A stretch of DNA of 51,118 bases from assembly GCF_934772795.1 (NCBI RefSeq), contig NZ_CAKVMR010000008.1:1-51118 (forward strand), in the 5' to 3' direction. This document shows, piece by piece, positions 37,445 through 45,751 of this stretch (the stretch's first letter is position 1; each line of letters starts with the position of its first letter). The notes under the pieces were generated by a model. That model was given only the letters and a program-made list of their open reading frames with translations, ran no database searches and was not told the origin of the DNA. Position numbers and translations under genes: made by a program. This stretch comes from an uncultured Holdemanella sp. Lineage in GTDB: Bacteria; Bacillota_I; Bacilli_A; Erysipelotrichales; Erysipelotrichaceae.

Positions 37445-38884
37445 ATGGAAAATATAATAATTTCAAAAGAGTTTCTAGATTGGTATGACTATTATAATAA
37501 GTGTCAGAAACAATATTCATGGTTAGTAAATGATGTAGAGAATAAATTGATTTGTGGTGAATATAAAGATATTGAACTTCCTTTTTCAAATATGAACACG
37601 AATAATTTGAATCGTGATATATCGAACTTAGAAAAGATTCAAGTGCTTATGATGCAGGGGAGTACAAGTCAGATTAATGTAGAAATTGAGCTTGTGAAAG
37701 AGAAGATGTTAGAGTCTTGTCGTAATGTAAACTTTGGCATATTGTGCAATCCTTTAGCGAGCACTCTTTATCGTATGATTTTAGATTCAACTAAAACAAA
37801 GAAACATATTGATGAGGTCTCTAAACAATGTAAAGAAAATGATTTCTATGTTTCTGTTTGTTTAAGACATTTCTATGCGTCTATTTGTGAAGAGTGTATT
37901 AAGGGATATAGTTCGTATGGGTTTATGGAACATGTAAATTCTTTAATTGAAGAGGATAAGTTTAGTGAAGCTTGTAGTCTTTGTCCTATATGTGAAGAAA
38001 TCTATATTCAGGCTAATAAAAAAGGATTACTTACTAAAGAGTTAATACAAGTAATGCAGCAGTATGGTGTAGATGCACCTATTACTAAGAAGAAAGAAAC
38101 AAGGTTGCCTGATTTACCTAAAAAAGCAGAGAGAAAGAAGTCTAAGAAATTAGATATAGAAACTCGTAAGAAAATCGTTGGTGATGGAGTTAAGAAAATC
38201 TTGGATATGAGTGATGATGAACTGATTCGAAAATATGATGGTAAATCAGAGGATGAAGTTCAAGAAATGCTATATGATGAGCCTTGGTGTGAGGATGATT
38301 ATTTTGATGATGATCTGCTTGCGTTTCTTAGTGTATTAACATGTATGAGTATTGATTTTGAGGATGCCTTTATTAATTGGTTGGCTCATTTTATATTTAG
38401 AAGATTGCTTGATATACATAAGAAAGTGGTGGTTAAACCACCTAAAGTACAATCTCCAAAGATTTGTGGTGAACATGTAAGCCAATCTTCTAGAAAGGCA
38501 GATCGAGATGATGTTTTAGTAGCTGTTGATCATGAGAAGACATCGAGTGGTAAGGGTGGAATTGTTTTCTTGATTATTATTGGACTTCTGTTTGGATATG
38601 GCTATATGTCTTTGAAAAAGGAAGAGGCAGAATGGGATATGGCACAGGAGCAGTATCGTATTGAGAGTAGACGAAAAGCTGAACAAAATGAGTTTAGGAT
38701 AAAGGAAGAAAAACGTAAAAAGAAAGAGGGGCAAAGTTCAAATTCATCATCATCATCTTCGTCTTCATCTTATGATGAAGGAAGTGATGATGTATATTCT
38801 GGTGATTATGATGAGGATTGCTACGATAATGATGAAAGCTATCGTGATGGTGTAGATGATATGTTGGATGAATTGGGAGAATAG
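37445..38884 (+). CDS. Hypothetical protein with one membrane helix and an acidic Ser-rich tail
   Basis: I do not recognise this 479-residue protein. The first ~200 residues are helical with several Cys pairs (CEECIKG and CSLCPICEEIY) that might bind zinc. A Lys-rich linker and an acidic stretch (EPWCEDDYFDDDLLAFL) follow. One membrane helix lies near residue 377 (GIVFLIIIGLLFGYGYM), then a charged coiled-coil-like segment, a run of about ten serines and a very acidic end. The layout suggests an anchored protein with the N-terminal part on one side. It lies between the divergent helicase and an ATPase gene. The Ser run is encoded by a TCA/TCT trinucleotide tract (38741-38769). Confidence 0.6.
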   Translation: MENIIISKEFLDWYDYYNKCQKQYSWLVNDVENKLICGEYKDIELPFSNMNTNNLNRDISNLEKIQVLMMQGSTSQINVEIELVKEKMLESCRNVNFGILCNPLASTLYRMILDSTKTKKHIDEVSKQCKENDFYVSVCLRHFYASICEECIKGYSSYGFMEHVNSLIEEDKFSEACSLCPICEEIYIQANKKGLLTKELIQVMQQYGVDAPITKKKETRLPDLPKKAERKKSKKLDIETRKKIVGDGVKKILDMSDDELIRKYDGKSEDEVQEMLYDEPWCEDDYFDDDLLAFLSVLTCMSIDFEDAFINWLAHFIFRRLLDIHKKVVVKPPKVQSPKICGEHVSQSSRKADRDDVLVAVDHEKTSSGKGGIVFLIIIGLLFGYGYMSLKKEEAEWDMAQEQYRIESRRKAEQNEFRIKEEKRKKKEGQSSNSSSSSSSSSYDEGSDDVYSGDYDEDCYDNDESYRDGVDDMLDELGE

Positions 38885-38913
38885 GGAAAATACAGTGAAA
38901 GAATCATTGAATG

Positions 38914-38952
38914 TTTGTATACTTTAGAGTATACTACTCGTAAGTATACAAA
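38914..38952. promoter_or_regulatory. Three GTATAC boxes before the second ATPase gene
   Basis: TTTGTATACTT (38914-38924) and AAGTATACAAA (38942-38952) are perfect inverted repeats, and AGTATACT (38928-38935) lies between them. The GTATAC cores start at 38917, 38929 and 38944. The group ends 18 bases before the ATPase start and is a candidate operator. Confidence 0.65.
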
Positions 38953-38970
38953 TATAAAGGACGTGATTTG

Positions 38971-40359
38971 ATGTTAGGAAGAAAAGAAGAATTAAATCAT
39001 TTGAATGAATTATATAATAGTGATTGTTTTGAATATTTGGTTATGTATGGTCGAAGAAGAGTTGGTAAAACAACGATCCTTCAGGAGTTTGCACAACATT
39101 CAAATGCGATCTTTTTCCCTGCTCGAGAAAAGAATGATGCGCTAAACTTAGAGGATTTTTCTAAAGTGATTCAATATCATTTTGATAAGAATTTTATAGC
39201 GTCATTTAAAAGTTGGGAGGATGCATTTAATTATATTGGAGAGAAGGCTACAGAAAAAATTGCCGTGATCATTGATGAATTTCCTTATATTATTGATGAG
39301 AATCCTTCAGTAAAGTCAATATTGCAGCATGTGATTGATCATAATTGGAAAAAGAAAAATATCTTTTTAATTTTGTGTGGTTCTTCTGTAAGTATTATGG
39401 AAAGTGATGTTATGGGTAGAAAGAGCCCACTTCATGATCGACAGACATCGACTTTAGAAATAAAGCCATTTGATTATTTAGAGAGTAGTGCTTTTTTTTC
39501 AGAGTATAGTCATGAAGATAAATTGTTGGCGTATGGTATATTAGGTGGGATTCCAAGATATTTAGAGGCTTTTGATCCAAATGTATCTATTGAGAAAAAT
39601 ATAGCAAATAAAATTATTCGTAATGGGGCTTATCTTCATGAAGAACCTGATAACTTATTGAAGGCAGAACTAAGAGAAACTAATGTGTATAGTAGTATAT
39701 TAGCTGCCATTGCGAATGGAAGAAATAAAGTGGTGGATATTGCGGACTATATTCATGAGGAGCGTACAAAAGTATCTAAATATTTGATTACGCTACAAAC
39801 TCTTCGCTTGATTGAAAAGAGGATTCCTTGTGGTGATAAAGAAACGAGCAAGAAGTCGATTTATGTGATTAAGGATAATTTCTTTAAGTTTTGGTTTCGC
39901 TATGAATTTACAAATAATTCTTATTATGCCATGTTAGGAGCAAATGATGCATCTGAGGAAATCATGGCAGATATAAGTAATTTAATGGGGGATGTGTTTG
40001 AGGATATTTGTAAGGAATATTTGATTCGTTTGGCTAAAAGAAGAAAGCTTCCTTTTATTCCTTATCATTTGGGTAAATGGTGGGGTACAAATCCAGCTTT
40101 AAAAGCACAGGACGATGTGGATTTACTTGCGTTGGATCGTACTGGCAAAAGGGGTATTTTTGTGGAGTGTAAGTTTACTTCTCAACCAATGCCATATGAT
40201 GAATATGAAGATTTAGTGATGGCTACAAAAGCATTTTCAAACTTAGAAGAGAAATATTTGTGGTTTATTAGTAAGTCTGGGTATTCAGATTCAGTAGTAA
40301 GACAAGCTAAAGAAGATGGCGCTGTATTACTAACGATTGATGATTTATTTGATTTTTAG
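38971..40359 (+). CDS. AAA ATPase with DUF234-type nuclease-like C-terminus
   Basis: The 462-residue protein begins with an ATPase_2-type domain: Walker A GRRRVGKTTI near residue 30 and Walker B VIIDEFPYI near 100, with CGSSVSIME as the sensor region. A winged-helix segment follows (~240-300, VVDIADYIHEERTKVSKYL). The C-terminal DUF234 domain contains DDVDLLALD ... GIFVECKF, the Asp and Glu-x-Lys of a PD-(D/E)XK nuclease fold. ATG 38971 has AAAGGACG ahead. Its role is unknown; archaeal and bacterial homologues are widespread. It is the second ATPase of this design in the window, and both follow arrays of short repeated boxes. Confidence 0.82.
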   Translation: MLGRKEELNHLNELYNSDCFEYLVMYGRRRVGKTTILQEFAQHSNAIFFPAREKNDALNLEDFSKVIQYHFDKNFIASFKSWEDAFNYIGEKATEKIAVIIDEFPYIIDENPSVKSILQHVIDHNWKKKNIFLILCGSSVSIMESDVMGRKSPLHDRQTSTLEIKPFDYLESSAFFSEYSHEDKLLAYGILGGIPRYLEAFDPNVSIEKNIANKIIRNGAYLHEEPDNLLKAELRETNVYSSILAAIANGRNKVVDIADYIHEERTKVSKYLITLQTLRLIEKRIPCGDKETSKKSIYVIKDNFFKFWFRYEFTNNSYYAMLGANDASEEIMADISNLMGDVFEDICKEYLIRLAKRRKLPFIPYHLGKWWGTNPALKAQDDVDLLALDRTGKRGIFVECKFTSQPMPYDEYEDLVMATKAFSNLEEKYLWFISKSGYSDSVVRQAKEDGAVLLTIDDLFDF

Positions 40360-40384
40360 GCATCTGTTTACAGGTGCTTTTTTT
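40360..40384 (+). terminator. Intrinsic terminator
   Basis: GCATCTG (40360-40366) and CAGGTGC (40371-40377; one G-U) with seven T follow the ATPase stop codon. Confidence 0.85.
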
Positions 40385-40399
40385 GTTGTTTTAAAAAAT

Positions 40400-40484
40400 A
40401 GAAAACGTTTTCAAAAAAAGTGTTGCATTCTCTAAAAAGAACTGGTATATTAGCGACGTACAAATGGTATGCAAATACGAACCA
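40400..40484 (+). promoter_or_regulatory. Promoter, cre site and GntR operator of the first deglycase gene
   Basis: AGAAAACGTTTTCA (40400-40413) is a near-perfect CcpA cre site. TTGCAT (40423-40428) and TATATT (40446-40451) with a 17-base spacer form the promoter. TGGTA-N10-AACCA (40465-40484) just after the start site matches the operator at 42352-42371. AAGAACTGGTATA around the -10 is also shared with the second promoter. Confidence 0.8.
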
Positions 40485-40522
40485 GTGCCCGGGGTTGTTG
40501 GCGTACCTAAGAGGAGGAAATT

Positions 40523-41557
40523 ATGACTGTTAGTGAAAGAGTTGAATTAGTAAAATTCGATGAACCAAAGTATTTGGAAGATGGTAAGGCTGTAGTTGCT
40601 CAGCGTAAAGAGGCTGAAGATTTAGCGCAAATTATTCATGATCAAGGTTATTCAAACATTTTCTTATTAGGTATTGGCGGTACTGAGTTTGAATTTGGTC
40701 ACTATGAATATTTAATGTCAAGAATGTCAGATGTTGATGTTTATGCGATTAATGCTGCTGATGCGAACACTGTTCGTCCTAAGAAATTAAACAAAGATTC
40801 ATTAGTAATTACTGCAAGTTCTTCTGGTGATACAGTTGAAATTGTTCAGGCTGCTAAATGGTTGAAAGAAGAAGGAATTCGAGTTGTTGCATTTACTGGT
40901 CGTGACAGCAAATTAGGAAAAATGTTAGACTATGTTGTTCATGCTCCTGTTGTGACAGGATATTGCGAACACTCATATGTATTACAAGCATACTTCATCT
41001 ATAAATTAATGAACTTACGTGGTGATTTTGATGCTTATGATCGTTTTGCAGATCAATTATCTGAATATATCTTTGAAGACTTATTAGCAATTAAGAAAAA
41101 ATTCGAACCTATCGGATTGAGAATGGCTTCTGAATTATATGATGCTGAATACACAATCTTTACTGGTTCTGGTGCTCTTTGGGGAGAAACATTATTGTTC
41201 TCTATGTGTATGTTAGAAGAAATGCAATGGATTCGTTGCCGTCCAGTAAACTCTGCACAATTCTTCCACGGAACATTAGAATTGATTCAAGACAAAGTTC
41301 CAGTATTTATTGTTAAGGGTGAAGATGAATTTAGAGCTCAAGATAATCGTGTTGAAGAATTCTGTAAGAAGATCAACTGCCAATATGAAGTATTTGATGC
41401 TAGTGAATATGCAGTTCGTTTAGACAATGAATTCAGAAAATTCATCGTTCCAATGATCACTACAGCTTGTTTAACTGGTAGATTGTCTAGACACTACGAA
41501 GTTTATACTAAACACAACTTACAATATCGTCGTTACTACAGACAATTTAAATATTAA
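40523..41557 (+). CDS. gfrF: SIS-domain deglycase, FrlB/GfrF-like
   Basis: The 344-residue protein has two SIS domains: IFLLGIGGTEFE near residue 48 with ITASSSGDTVEIV near 95, and TIFTGSGALWGETLL near 210 with AQFFHGTLELI near 247. The last motif followed by KGEDEFRAQDNRVEEF is characteristic of fructoselysine-6-phosphate deglycase (FrlB) and of GfrF. These enzymes split the phosphorylated Amadori product into glucose 6-phosphate and lysine. A GAGGAGGAAA ribosome site precedes the ATG. The gene has its own promoter with cre and operator, apart from the PTS genes. Exact substrate specificity is inferred. Confidence 0.75.
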   Translation: MTVSERVELVKFDEPKYLEDGKAVVAQRKEAEDLAQIIHDQGYSNIFLLGIGGTEFEFGHYEYLMSRMSDVDVYAINAADANTVRPKKLNKDSLVITASSSGDTVEIVQAAKWLKEEGIRVVAFTGRDSKLGKMLDYVVHAPVVTGYCEHSYVLQAYFIYKLMNLRGDFDAYDRFADQLSEYIFEDLLAIKKKFEPIGLRMASELYDAEYTIFTGSGALWGETLLFSMCMLEEMQWIRCRPVNSAQFFHGTLELIQDKVPVFIVKGEDEFRAQDNRVEEFCKKINCQYEVFDASEYAVRLDNEFRKFIVPMITTACLTGRLSRHYEVYTKHNLQYRRYYRQFKY

Positions 41558-41576
41558 TAGTTAAATTGCATGTAAG

Positions 41577-41606
41577 GCCACTCTGGAAAGGGTGGCTTTC
41601 TTTCTT
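41577..41606 (+). terminator. Terminator between deglycase and HAD genes
   Basis: GCCACTC (41577-41583) pairs with GGGTGGC (41590-41596; one G-U), followed by a T-rich tail broken by C. Read-through to the HAD gene is possible. Confidence 0.75.
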
Positions 41607-41620
41607 ATATGGGGGTTAAT

Positions 41621-42283
41621 ATGAGATATAAAGGTATAATTTTTGATATGGATGGTGTTTTGATTGATTCTGAACCCATTTATTTGCAGGATGTCATTGA
41701 TTATATATTAGTTGATTTAAAAGAAGATGTGGATTTCCTTGAATTAAAAGAGGCTATGTATAAGATTATTGGTTCTTCAGATAAGCGAACGTATGAAATT
41801 ATTGCGGAGTATTTGAATAATAAATATACGCCTGAGCAGTTGAAGGCGGGTTTATGGAGCAAAGATTTTGAATTGGATTATCGTACGATTTTAAATCCGC
41901 ATGTATTGAATGTATTGCCTAGATTAAAGAAGGCAGGTTATAAGCTTGCGATTGCGTCGAGTTCTTCTATGGAAAATATTAAGACGGTAACAAGTCAGTG
42001 TGGTATTGATCAATATTTTGATTGTATGGTTAGTGGCTTTGATTTTACAGAAAGTAAGCCAGATCCAGCAATTTATTTGGAGACATTACAAAGATTGGAT
42101 CTAAAACCAGAAGAAGTGATTGCGATTGAGGATTCGACGTATGGTATACAGGCTTGTATCAATGCGAATGTGCGTGTAATAGCCAAAGAGGATCATCGCT
42201 ACAATTTTAATCAGGGGTTGGCAGATGTTATTGCGAGCGATATTTTAGAGGCTTTTAACATCATTGAATATTGGAATAAATAA
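41621..42283 (+). CDS. HAD-superfamily hydrolase, beta-phosphoglucomutase-like
   Basis: The 220-residue protein has HAD motif I FDMDGVLIDSEP at residues 7-18, motif II ASSSSMENI near 110, and motif III/IV KPDPAIYLETL with AIEDSTYGI near 170. A helical cap lies between motifs I and II. It resembles beta-phosphoglucomutase and sugar-phosphate phosphatases of the YcjU/PgmB group. GGGGG before ATG 41621 fixes the start; an upstream ATG at 41609 overlaps that ribosome site. The location inside the Amadori locus suggests a sugar-phosphate substrate, but none can be named. Confidence 0.8.
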   Translation: MRYKGIIFDMDGVLIDSEPIYLQDVIDYILVDLKEDVDFLELKEAMYKIIGSSDKRTYEIIAEYLNNKYTPEQLKAGLWSKDFELDYRTILNPHVLNVLPRLKKAGYKLAIASSSSMENIKTVTSQCGIDQYFDCMVSGFDFTESKPDPAIYLETLQRLDLKPEEVIAIEDSTYGIQACINANVRVIAKEDHRYNFNQGLADVIASDILEAFNIIEYWNK

Positions 42284-42300
42284 TAAATTAAAAATATTTA

Positions 42301-42371
42301 TGTAAACGCTTGCAATGCAATTTAAGAACTGGTATACTTTGATTGTACAAATGGTACGTAATTACATACCA
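42301..42371 (+). promoter_or_regulatory. Promoter, cre site and GntR operator of the PTS genes
   Basis: TGTAAACGCTTGCA (42301-42314) is a good cre site overlapping the -35 TTGCAA (42310-42315). The -10 is TATACT (42333-42338), with a 17-base spacer. TGGTA-N10-TACCA (42352-42371) is a perfect inverted repeat just downstream and resembles the site at 40465-40484. CcpA should repress here by blocking the -35. Confidence 0.85.
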
Positions 42372-42399
42372 CTCACAAGCGGGCATAGTTGAGTGGTAT
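42366..42399 (+). promoter_or_regulatory. Leader hairpin before the EIIA gene
   Basis: ATACCACTCA (42366-42375) and TGAGTGGTAT (42390-42399) form a perfect 10-bp stem around a 14-base loop. The left arm shares its TACCA half-site with the GntR operator. It may be a second operator, with half-sites TACCA and TGGTA, or a message-stabilising hairpin. Confidence 0.6.
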
Positions 42400-42417
42400 A
42401 GAGAAGAGGATGTATTG

Positions 42418-42831
42418 ATGAAAAGATTTATTTTGGCAACACATGCTTACATGTCTAAGGGAATTAAATCTTCACTTGAATTGATTCTTGGAAAACAAGA
42501 AAATTTATCTGTATATTGTGCATATGCTGAGGGCGAACCTTTCTTTAAGCCTTTGGTGATTCAAGAAGTTGAAGATCATCCTGAAGATGAATTTGTAATT
42601 ATGACAGATTTATTTGGTGGTAGTGTTAACAATGAATTGTTAGAACTTACTACGAGAGGAAATGTTCATGTAGTAACAGGAACAAACTTGATCTTGGCAA
42701 TGTCTATCCTATTGACTTGTCCAGAAAGTGATGATGTCGCAGCTACAATTCGTAATTGTGTTGAAGATGCTAAAACAGGTATCGTTTATTGCAACGATAT
42801 GGAAATAGACTCAGATTTAGATGAGTTATAG
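42418..42831 (+). CDS. gfrA: PTS mannose-family EIIA (GfrA-like)
   Basis: The 137-residue protein is an EIIA(Man) domain with the phospho-accepting His9 in LATHAYMSKGI and the helix-strand unit MTDLFGGSVNNELL near residue 63. It passes phosphate to the EIIB encoded next. ATG 42418 has AGAGGA seven bases upstream; the frame is open further 5' but that part is promoter and operator. It is the first gene of a complete IIA-IIB-IIC-IID set. Confidence 0.9.
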   Translation: MKRFILATHAYMSKGIKSSLELILGKQENLSVYCAYAEGEPFFKPLVIQEVEDHPEDEFVIMTDLFGGSVNNELLELTTRGNVHVVTGTNLILAMSILLTCPESDDVAATIRNCVEDAKTGIVYCNDMEIDSDLDEL

Positions 42832-42846
42832 AGAGGAGAGAGAAGA

Positions 42847-43317
42847 ATGATTAAATTACTTCGTATTGATCACCGTTTATTGCATGGTCAAGTAGCTTTT
42901 AGCTGGTGTAAACAAATTGGTACAGATTGTATCTTATTAGCTTGTGACACTTTGTTAAATGACAAATTGCGTATGTCAGCAATCAAAATGGCTAAACCTA
43001 GTGGCGTAAAGGTTGTAGCTAAAACAGTTGATGATTCGATTGAAGCAATCAAATCTGGTGTTACAGATAAATACAATTTGTTTATTGTAGTTGAAAGTGT
43101 TGAAGATGCGAATAAGCTTGCTAGAGCATTGGAAATTAAAGAAATCAATCTTGGTGGTACAAAACCTAGAGATGATCGTCACATGATTTCTAAGGCTGTT
43201 TATGTAAGTGAAGACGATGAAAAAATATTGAAAGACTTAATGGACGATGGATTTGAAGTGTTTACACAGATGGTTCCATCAGACAAACGAGTTGACACAA
43301 GAGATTTATTGAAATAA
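42847..43317 (+). CDS. gfrB: PTS mannose-family EIIB (GfrB-like)
   Basis: The 156-residue protein has the family signature RIDHRLLHGQV at residues 6-16, with active His13. It ends with the usual DLMDDGFEVFTQMVPSD region. It lies 15 bases after gfrA with a GAGGAGAGAAGA ribosome site. It phosphorylates the sugar during passage through IIC-IID. Confidence 0.92.
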   Translation: MIKLLRIDHRLLHGQVAFSWCKQIGTDCILLACDTLLNDKLRMSAIKMAKPSGVKVVAKTVDDSIEAIKSGVTDKYNLFIVVESVEDANKLARALEIKEINLGGTKPRDDRHMISKAVYVSEDDEKILKDLMDDGFEVFTQMVPSDKRVDTRDLLK

Positions 43318-43339
43318 CAATTTTTTAGAGGAGAAGAAG

Positions 43340-44116
43340 ATGTTAGTAAAGACTTTATTTATTTTCTTGATCACGTTCTTTGCGTGTTCAGAATTCTTGT
43401 TGGGTACATCTTTAATTCAAAGACCGATTATTTTAGCACCACTTGTTGGTTTAGTATTTGGTCAGTTAGAATTAGGAATCGTTATGGGTGCTACCCTTGA
43501 GTTGGCGTTTATTGGTGCAGTTTCAATTGGTGCGTACATACCTCCTGATATGATTTCAGGAACTATCTTAGGTACAGCTTTGGCAATTCAAGCTGGAACA
43601 GGACCAGAGACAGCATTGGCATTAGGTTTACCAATTTCTACAGTTATGTTGGCTTTGAACTCAGTTGTTGGATCTCCAATCATGTTGGCATTCACTCACA
43701 TGATGGATAAGGATATCGAAGAGGGAAATGTTGCGAAATTTAAATTCCACTATTTCTTCGGTGGTTATTGCTCATTCGCAGCACGTTTAATTGTAATTCC
43801 ATGTGCATTCTATTTTGGAAGTGACGCAGTCGTTGGTTTATTAAGTCAAATTCCAGAATGGCTACAAACAGGTATCAATATTTCTGGTGGTGTAATTCCA
43901 GCATTAGGATTTGCGATGTTAGCACAGATGATTTGGGACAAAAAGATTGCTCCATTCTTCTTCATTGGTTTCTTCGCAGTTCAATATTTAGGATTAAATA
44001 CAACAGCTATCGCAATTTTCACATTGGCTTATGTAGTGTTAATGTTCTTTAAAGAAAAAGATTCAAAGGGCAAAGTTGCAGTTGTTGAGGAAGGAGATGG
44101 CTTAGATGAGTTCTAA
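43340..44116 (+). CDS. gfrC: PTS mannose-family EIIC (GfrC-like)
   Basis: The 258-residue membrane protein has about seven helices and the EIIC(Man) motifs GLVFGQLELGIVMGATLELAF near residue 40 and IGAYIPPDMISG near 65. It forms the sugar channel with IID. The C-terminal tail is acidic and charged. The gene overlaps the IID gene by 11 bases. Confidence 0.92.
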   Translation: MLVKTLFIFLITFFACSEFLLGTSLIQRPIILAPLVGLVFGQLELGIVMGATLELAFIGAVSIGAYIPPDMISGTILGTALAIQAGTGPETALALGLPISTVMLALNSVVGSPIMLAFTHMMDKDIEEGNVAKFKFHYFFGGYCSFAARLIVIPCAFYFGSDAVVGLLSQIPEWLQTGINISGGVIPALGFAMLAQMIWDKKIAPFFFIGFFAVQYLGLNTTAIAIFTLAYVVLMFFKEKDSKGKVAVVEEGDGLDEF

Positions 44117-44933
44117 TTATGAATACAAAGGCGTCATTACTGAAAAGGAATTGAAACAAGTATTCTTCGGCGCTATTTCAATGGAGCATACGTGGAACTA
44201 TGAACGTATGATGAATGATGGATATCTTTATGCGATGCTTCCAGCATTGAAAAAGATTTATCCAGATCCAGAAGATTTTAAAGAAGCATGTAAACGTCAC
44301 TTAGAGTTCTTCAACACAACTCCACACGTTATCACATTACCATTGGGTATTTCTGTTGCGATGGAAGAAAAGCGTGCTCAGGATATGGAAAACTTTGATA
44401 CTGCCTCAATTTCAAACGTTAAGACAGCTATCATGGGTCCATTAGCTGGTATTGGTGATAGTTTCTTCTGGGGAACATTAAGAATTTTAGCTACTGGTGT
44501 TGGTACTTCATTAGCTTTACAAGGAAATATTTTAGGACCAATCTTATTCTTATTGATCTTCAACGTGCCTGCATTCGTAATGCGTTACTTATTAGTATTT
44601 GCAGGTTACAAATTTGGATCAGATTTCATTACTTCTGCAGAAGAATCCGGTGTTATGGACTTGATTAGTAAAGCTGCAAGTATCTTAGGTTTAACAGTTG
44701 CGGGTGCTATGACTGCAGAAATGGTTTATTTAACAGTTCCAGTTGCGATTGGTAGTGGTGAATCTGCTACTACAGTTCAGTCAATTATTGATGGAATTAT
44801 CCCAGGATTATTACCATTGTTATTAACTGGATTTGTATATATGTTGTTAAATAAAAAAGCTAAACCGCTTGCAATTATGTTTGCAATGATGGCAATCTGT
44901 GTTGTTTGTGCATACTTTGGAATTTTGGCATAA
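44106..44933 (+). CDS. gfrD: PTS mannose-family EIID (GfrD-like)
   Basis: The 275-residue protein has a long cytoplasmic N-terminal part (EHTWNYERMMNDGYLYAML, HLEFFNTTPHV) and the signature IMGPLAGIGDSFFWGTLR near residue 110, then several helices. This is EIID of the mannose family. Translation starts inside the IIC gene (11-base overlap), so both subunits are made in step. Confidence 0.92.
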   Translation: MSSNYEYKGVITEKELKQVFFGAISMEHTWNYERMMNDGYLYAMLPALKKIYPDPEDFKEACKRHLEFFNTTPHVITLPLGISVAMEEKRAQDMENFDTASISNVKTAIMGPLAGIGDSFFWGTLRILATGVGTSLALQGNILGPILFLLIFNVPAFVMRYLLVFAGYKFGSDFITSAEESGVMDLISKAASILGLTVAGAMTAEMVYLTVPVAIGSGESATTVQSIIDGIIPGLLPLLLTGFVYMLLNKKAKPLAIMFAMMAICVVCAYFGILA

Positions 44934-44950
44934 TTAAACATAATATGTTG

Positions 44951-44985
44951 AGGGTTGAAAACTTTTTCAACCCTTTAATTTTTGG
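44951..44985 (+). terminator. Terminator of the PTS genes
   Basis: AGGGTTGAAA (44951-44960) and TTTCAACCCT (44965-44974) form a 10-bp stem with a T-rich tail. The next genes have their own promoter. Confidence 0.85.
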
Positions 44986-44995
44986 TTATAAAAAA

Positions 44996-45007
44996 TGGTA
45001 TAATACC
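44996..45007 (+). promoter_or_regulatory. -10 box inside a GGTATAATACC palindrome
   Basis: GGTATAATACC (44997-45007) is a perfect palindrome that contains TATAAT (44999-45004). Its half-sites GGTA and TACC are those of the operators at 40465 and 42352. The GntR proteins encoded next may repress their own promoter here. Confidence 0.7.
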
Positions 45008-45037
45008 TCATGGATGAGGGAGGAGGTTAATTTACTT

Positions 45038-45748
45038 ATGAAAGCTATCACAAGAGATATTTATATAGCGGATGAAATTCGTTATAAAATTGAAATAGGT
45101 GAATTTAAACCTCATGACAAATTACCTAGCGAAAGACAGTTTTGTGAAATATTTGATTGTCAGCGTGCTACTGTGCGCTTGGCGTTAGAGAGCTTGCTCG
45201 ATGAGGGTTGGATTTATTGTATTGAGAGATCGGGCTATTTTGTATCTGAACCACGTATTATGGAAACACTGAATGTTGTTTCGAGTATGAGTGGTCGAAT
45301 TGAAACTTTGGGTAGAAAAATGCATCGCAAGGTGATTTTTCTAAGAGTGAAAGATAGTAATAAAAAATTAATTAAAAAAATGGGCGTGTCTTTAGGGACA
45401 AAATTAATTGAGTTTGAAAGAGTTCGATATTTGGATGAAGAGGCTATTTCGTTGGAAACAGCTTATTTTGAAGTCGAACAATTTCCGGGATTATTAGATA
45501 AAGATCTAGAGAATCATTCATTATTTTCTGTTTTGGAAAAGGATTATAATGTGAAGTTTACACATGGGGAGCAGGAGATTCTTGTAGTAAATGCCAATCC
45601 AACCGAAAGTAAATATTTGGGCGTTGAAGAGAACAGTCCATTAGTATTAAGACGAGGTCTTTTGTATACAGACGATAATCAATATAAGAGTTATCATGAG
45701 TCTGTGATGCGAATGAACCGCTTTGTCTATGCAGATGAGGAGAGTTGA
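45038..45748 (+). CDS. GntR-family regulator with UTRA domain, first copy
   Basis: The 236-residue protein has a winged helix at residues 1-~70 (KLPSERQFCEIFDCQRATVRLALESLLDEGW) and a UTRA ligand domain at ~90-236 (LIEFERVRYLDEEAISLETAYF). UTRA/HutC-type regulators bind phosphorylated sugars or similar effectors. ATG 45038 has AGGAGG upstream at 45021-45026 with a long gap of 11 bases. It is three bases ahead of a second GntR gene. The probable targets are the GGTA/TACC operators in this locus. Confidence 0.88.
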   Translation: MKAITRDIYIADEIRYKIEIGEFKPHDKLPSERQFCEIFDCQRATVRLALESLLDEGWIYCIERSGYFVSEPRIMETLNVVSSMSGRIETLGRKMHRKVIFLRVKDSNKKLIKKMGVSLGTKLIEFERVRYLDEEAISLETAYFEVEQFPGLLDKDLENHSLFSVLEKDYNVKFTHGEQEILVVNANPTESKYLGVEENSPLVLRRGLLYTDDNQYKSYHESVMRMNRFVYADEES

Positions 45749-45751
45749 TCT

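Noticed and set aside
38741..38769. Phase-variable simple repeat in the Ser run
   Set aside because: The unit is a trinucleotide (TCA/TCT), so length changes would not shift the frame, and the tract is interrupted.
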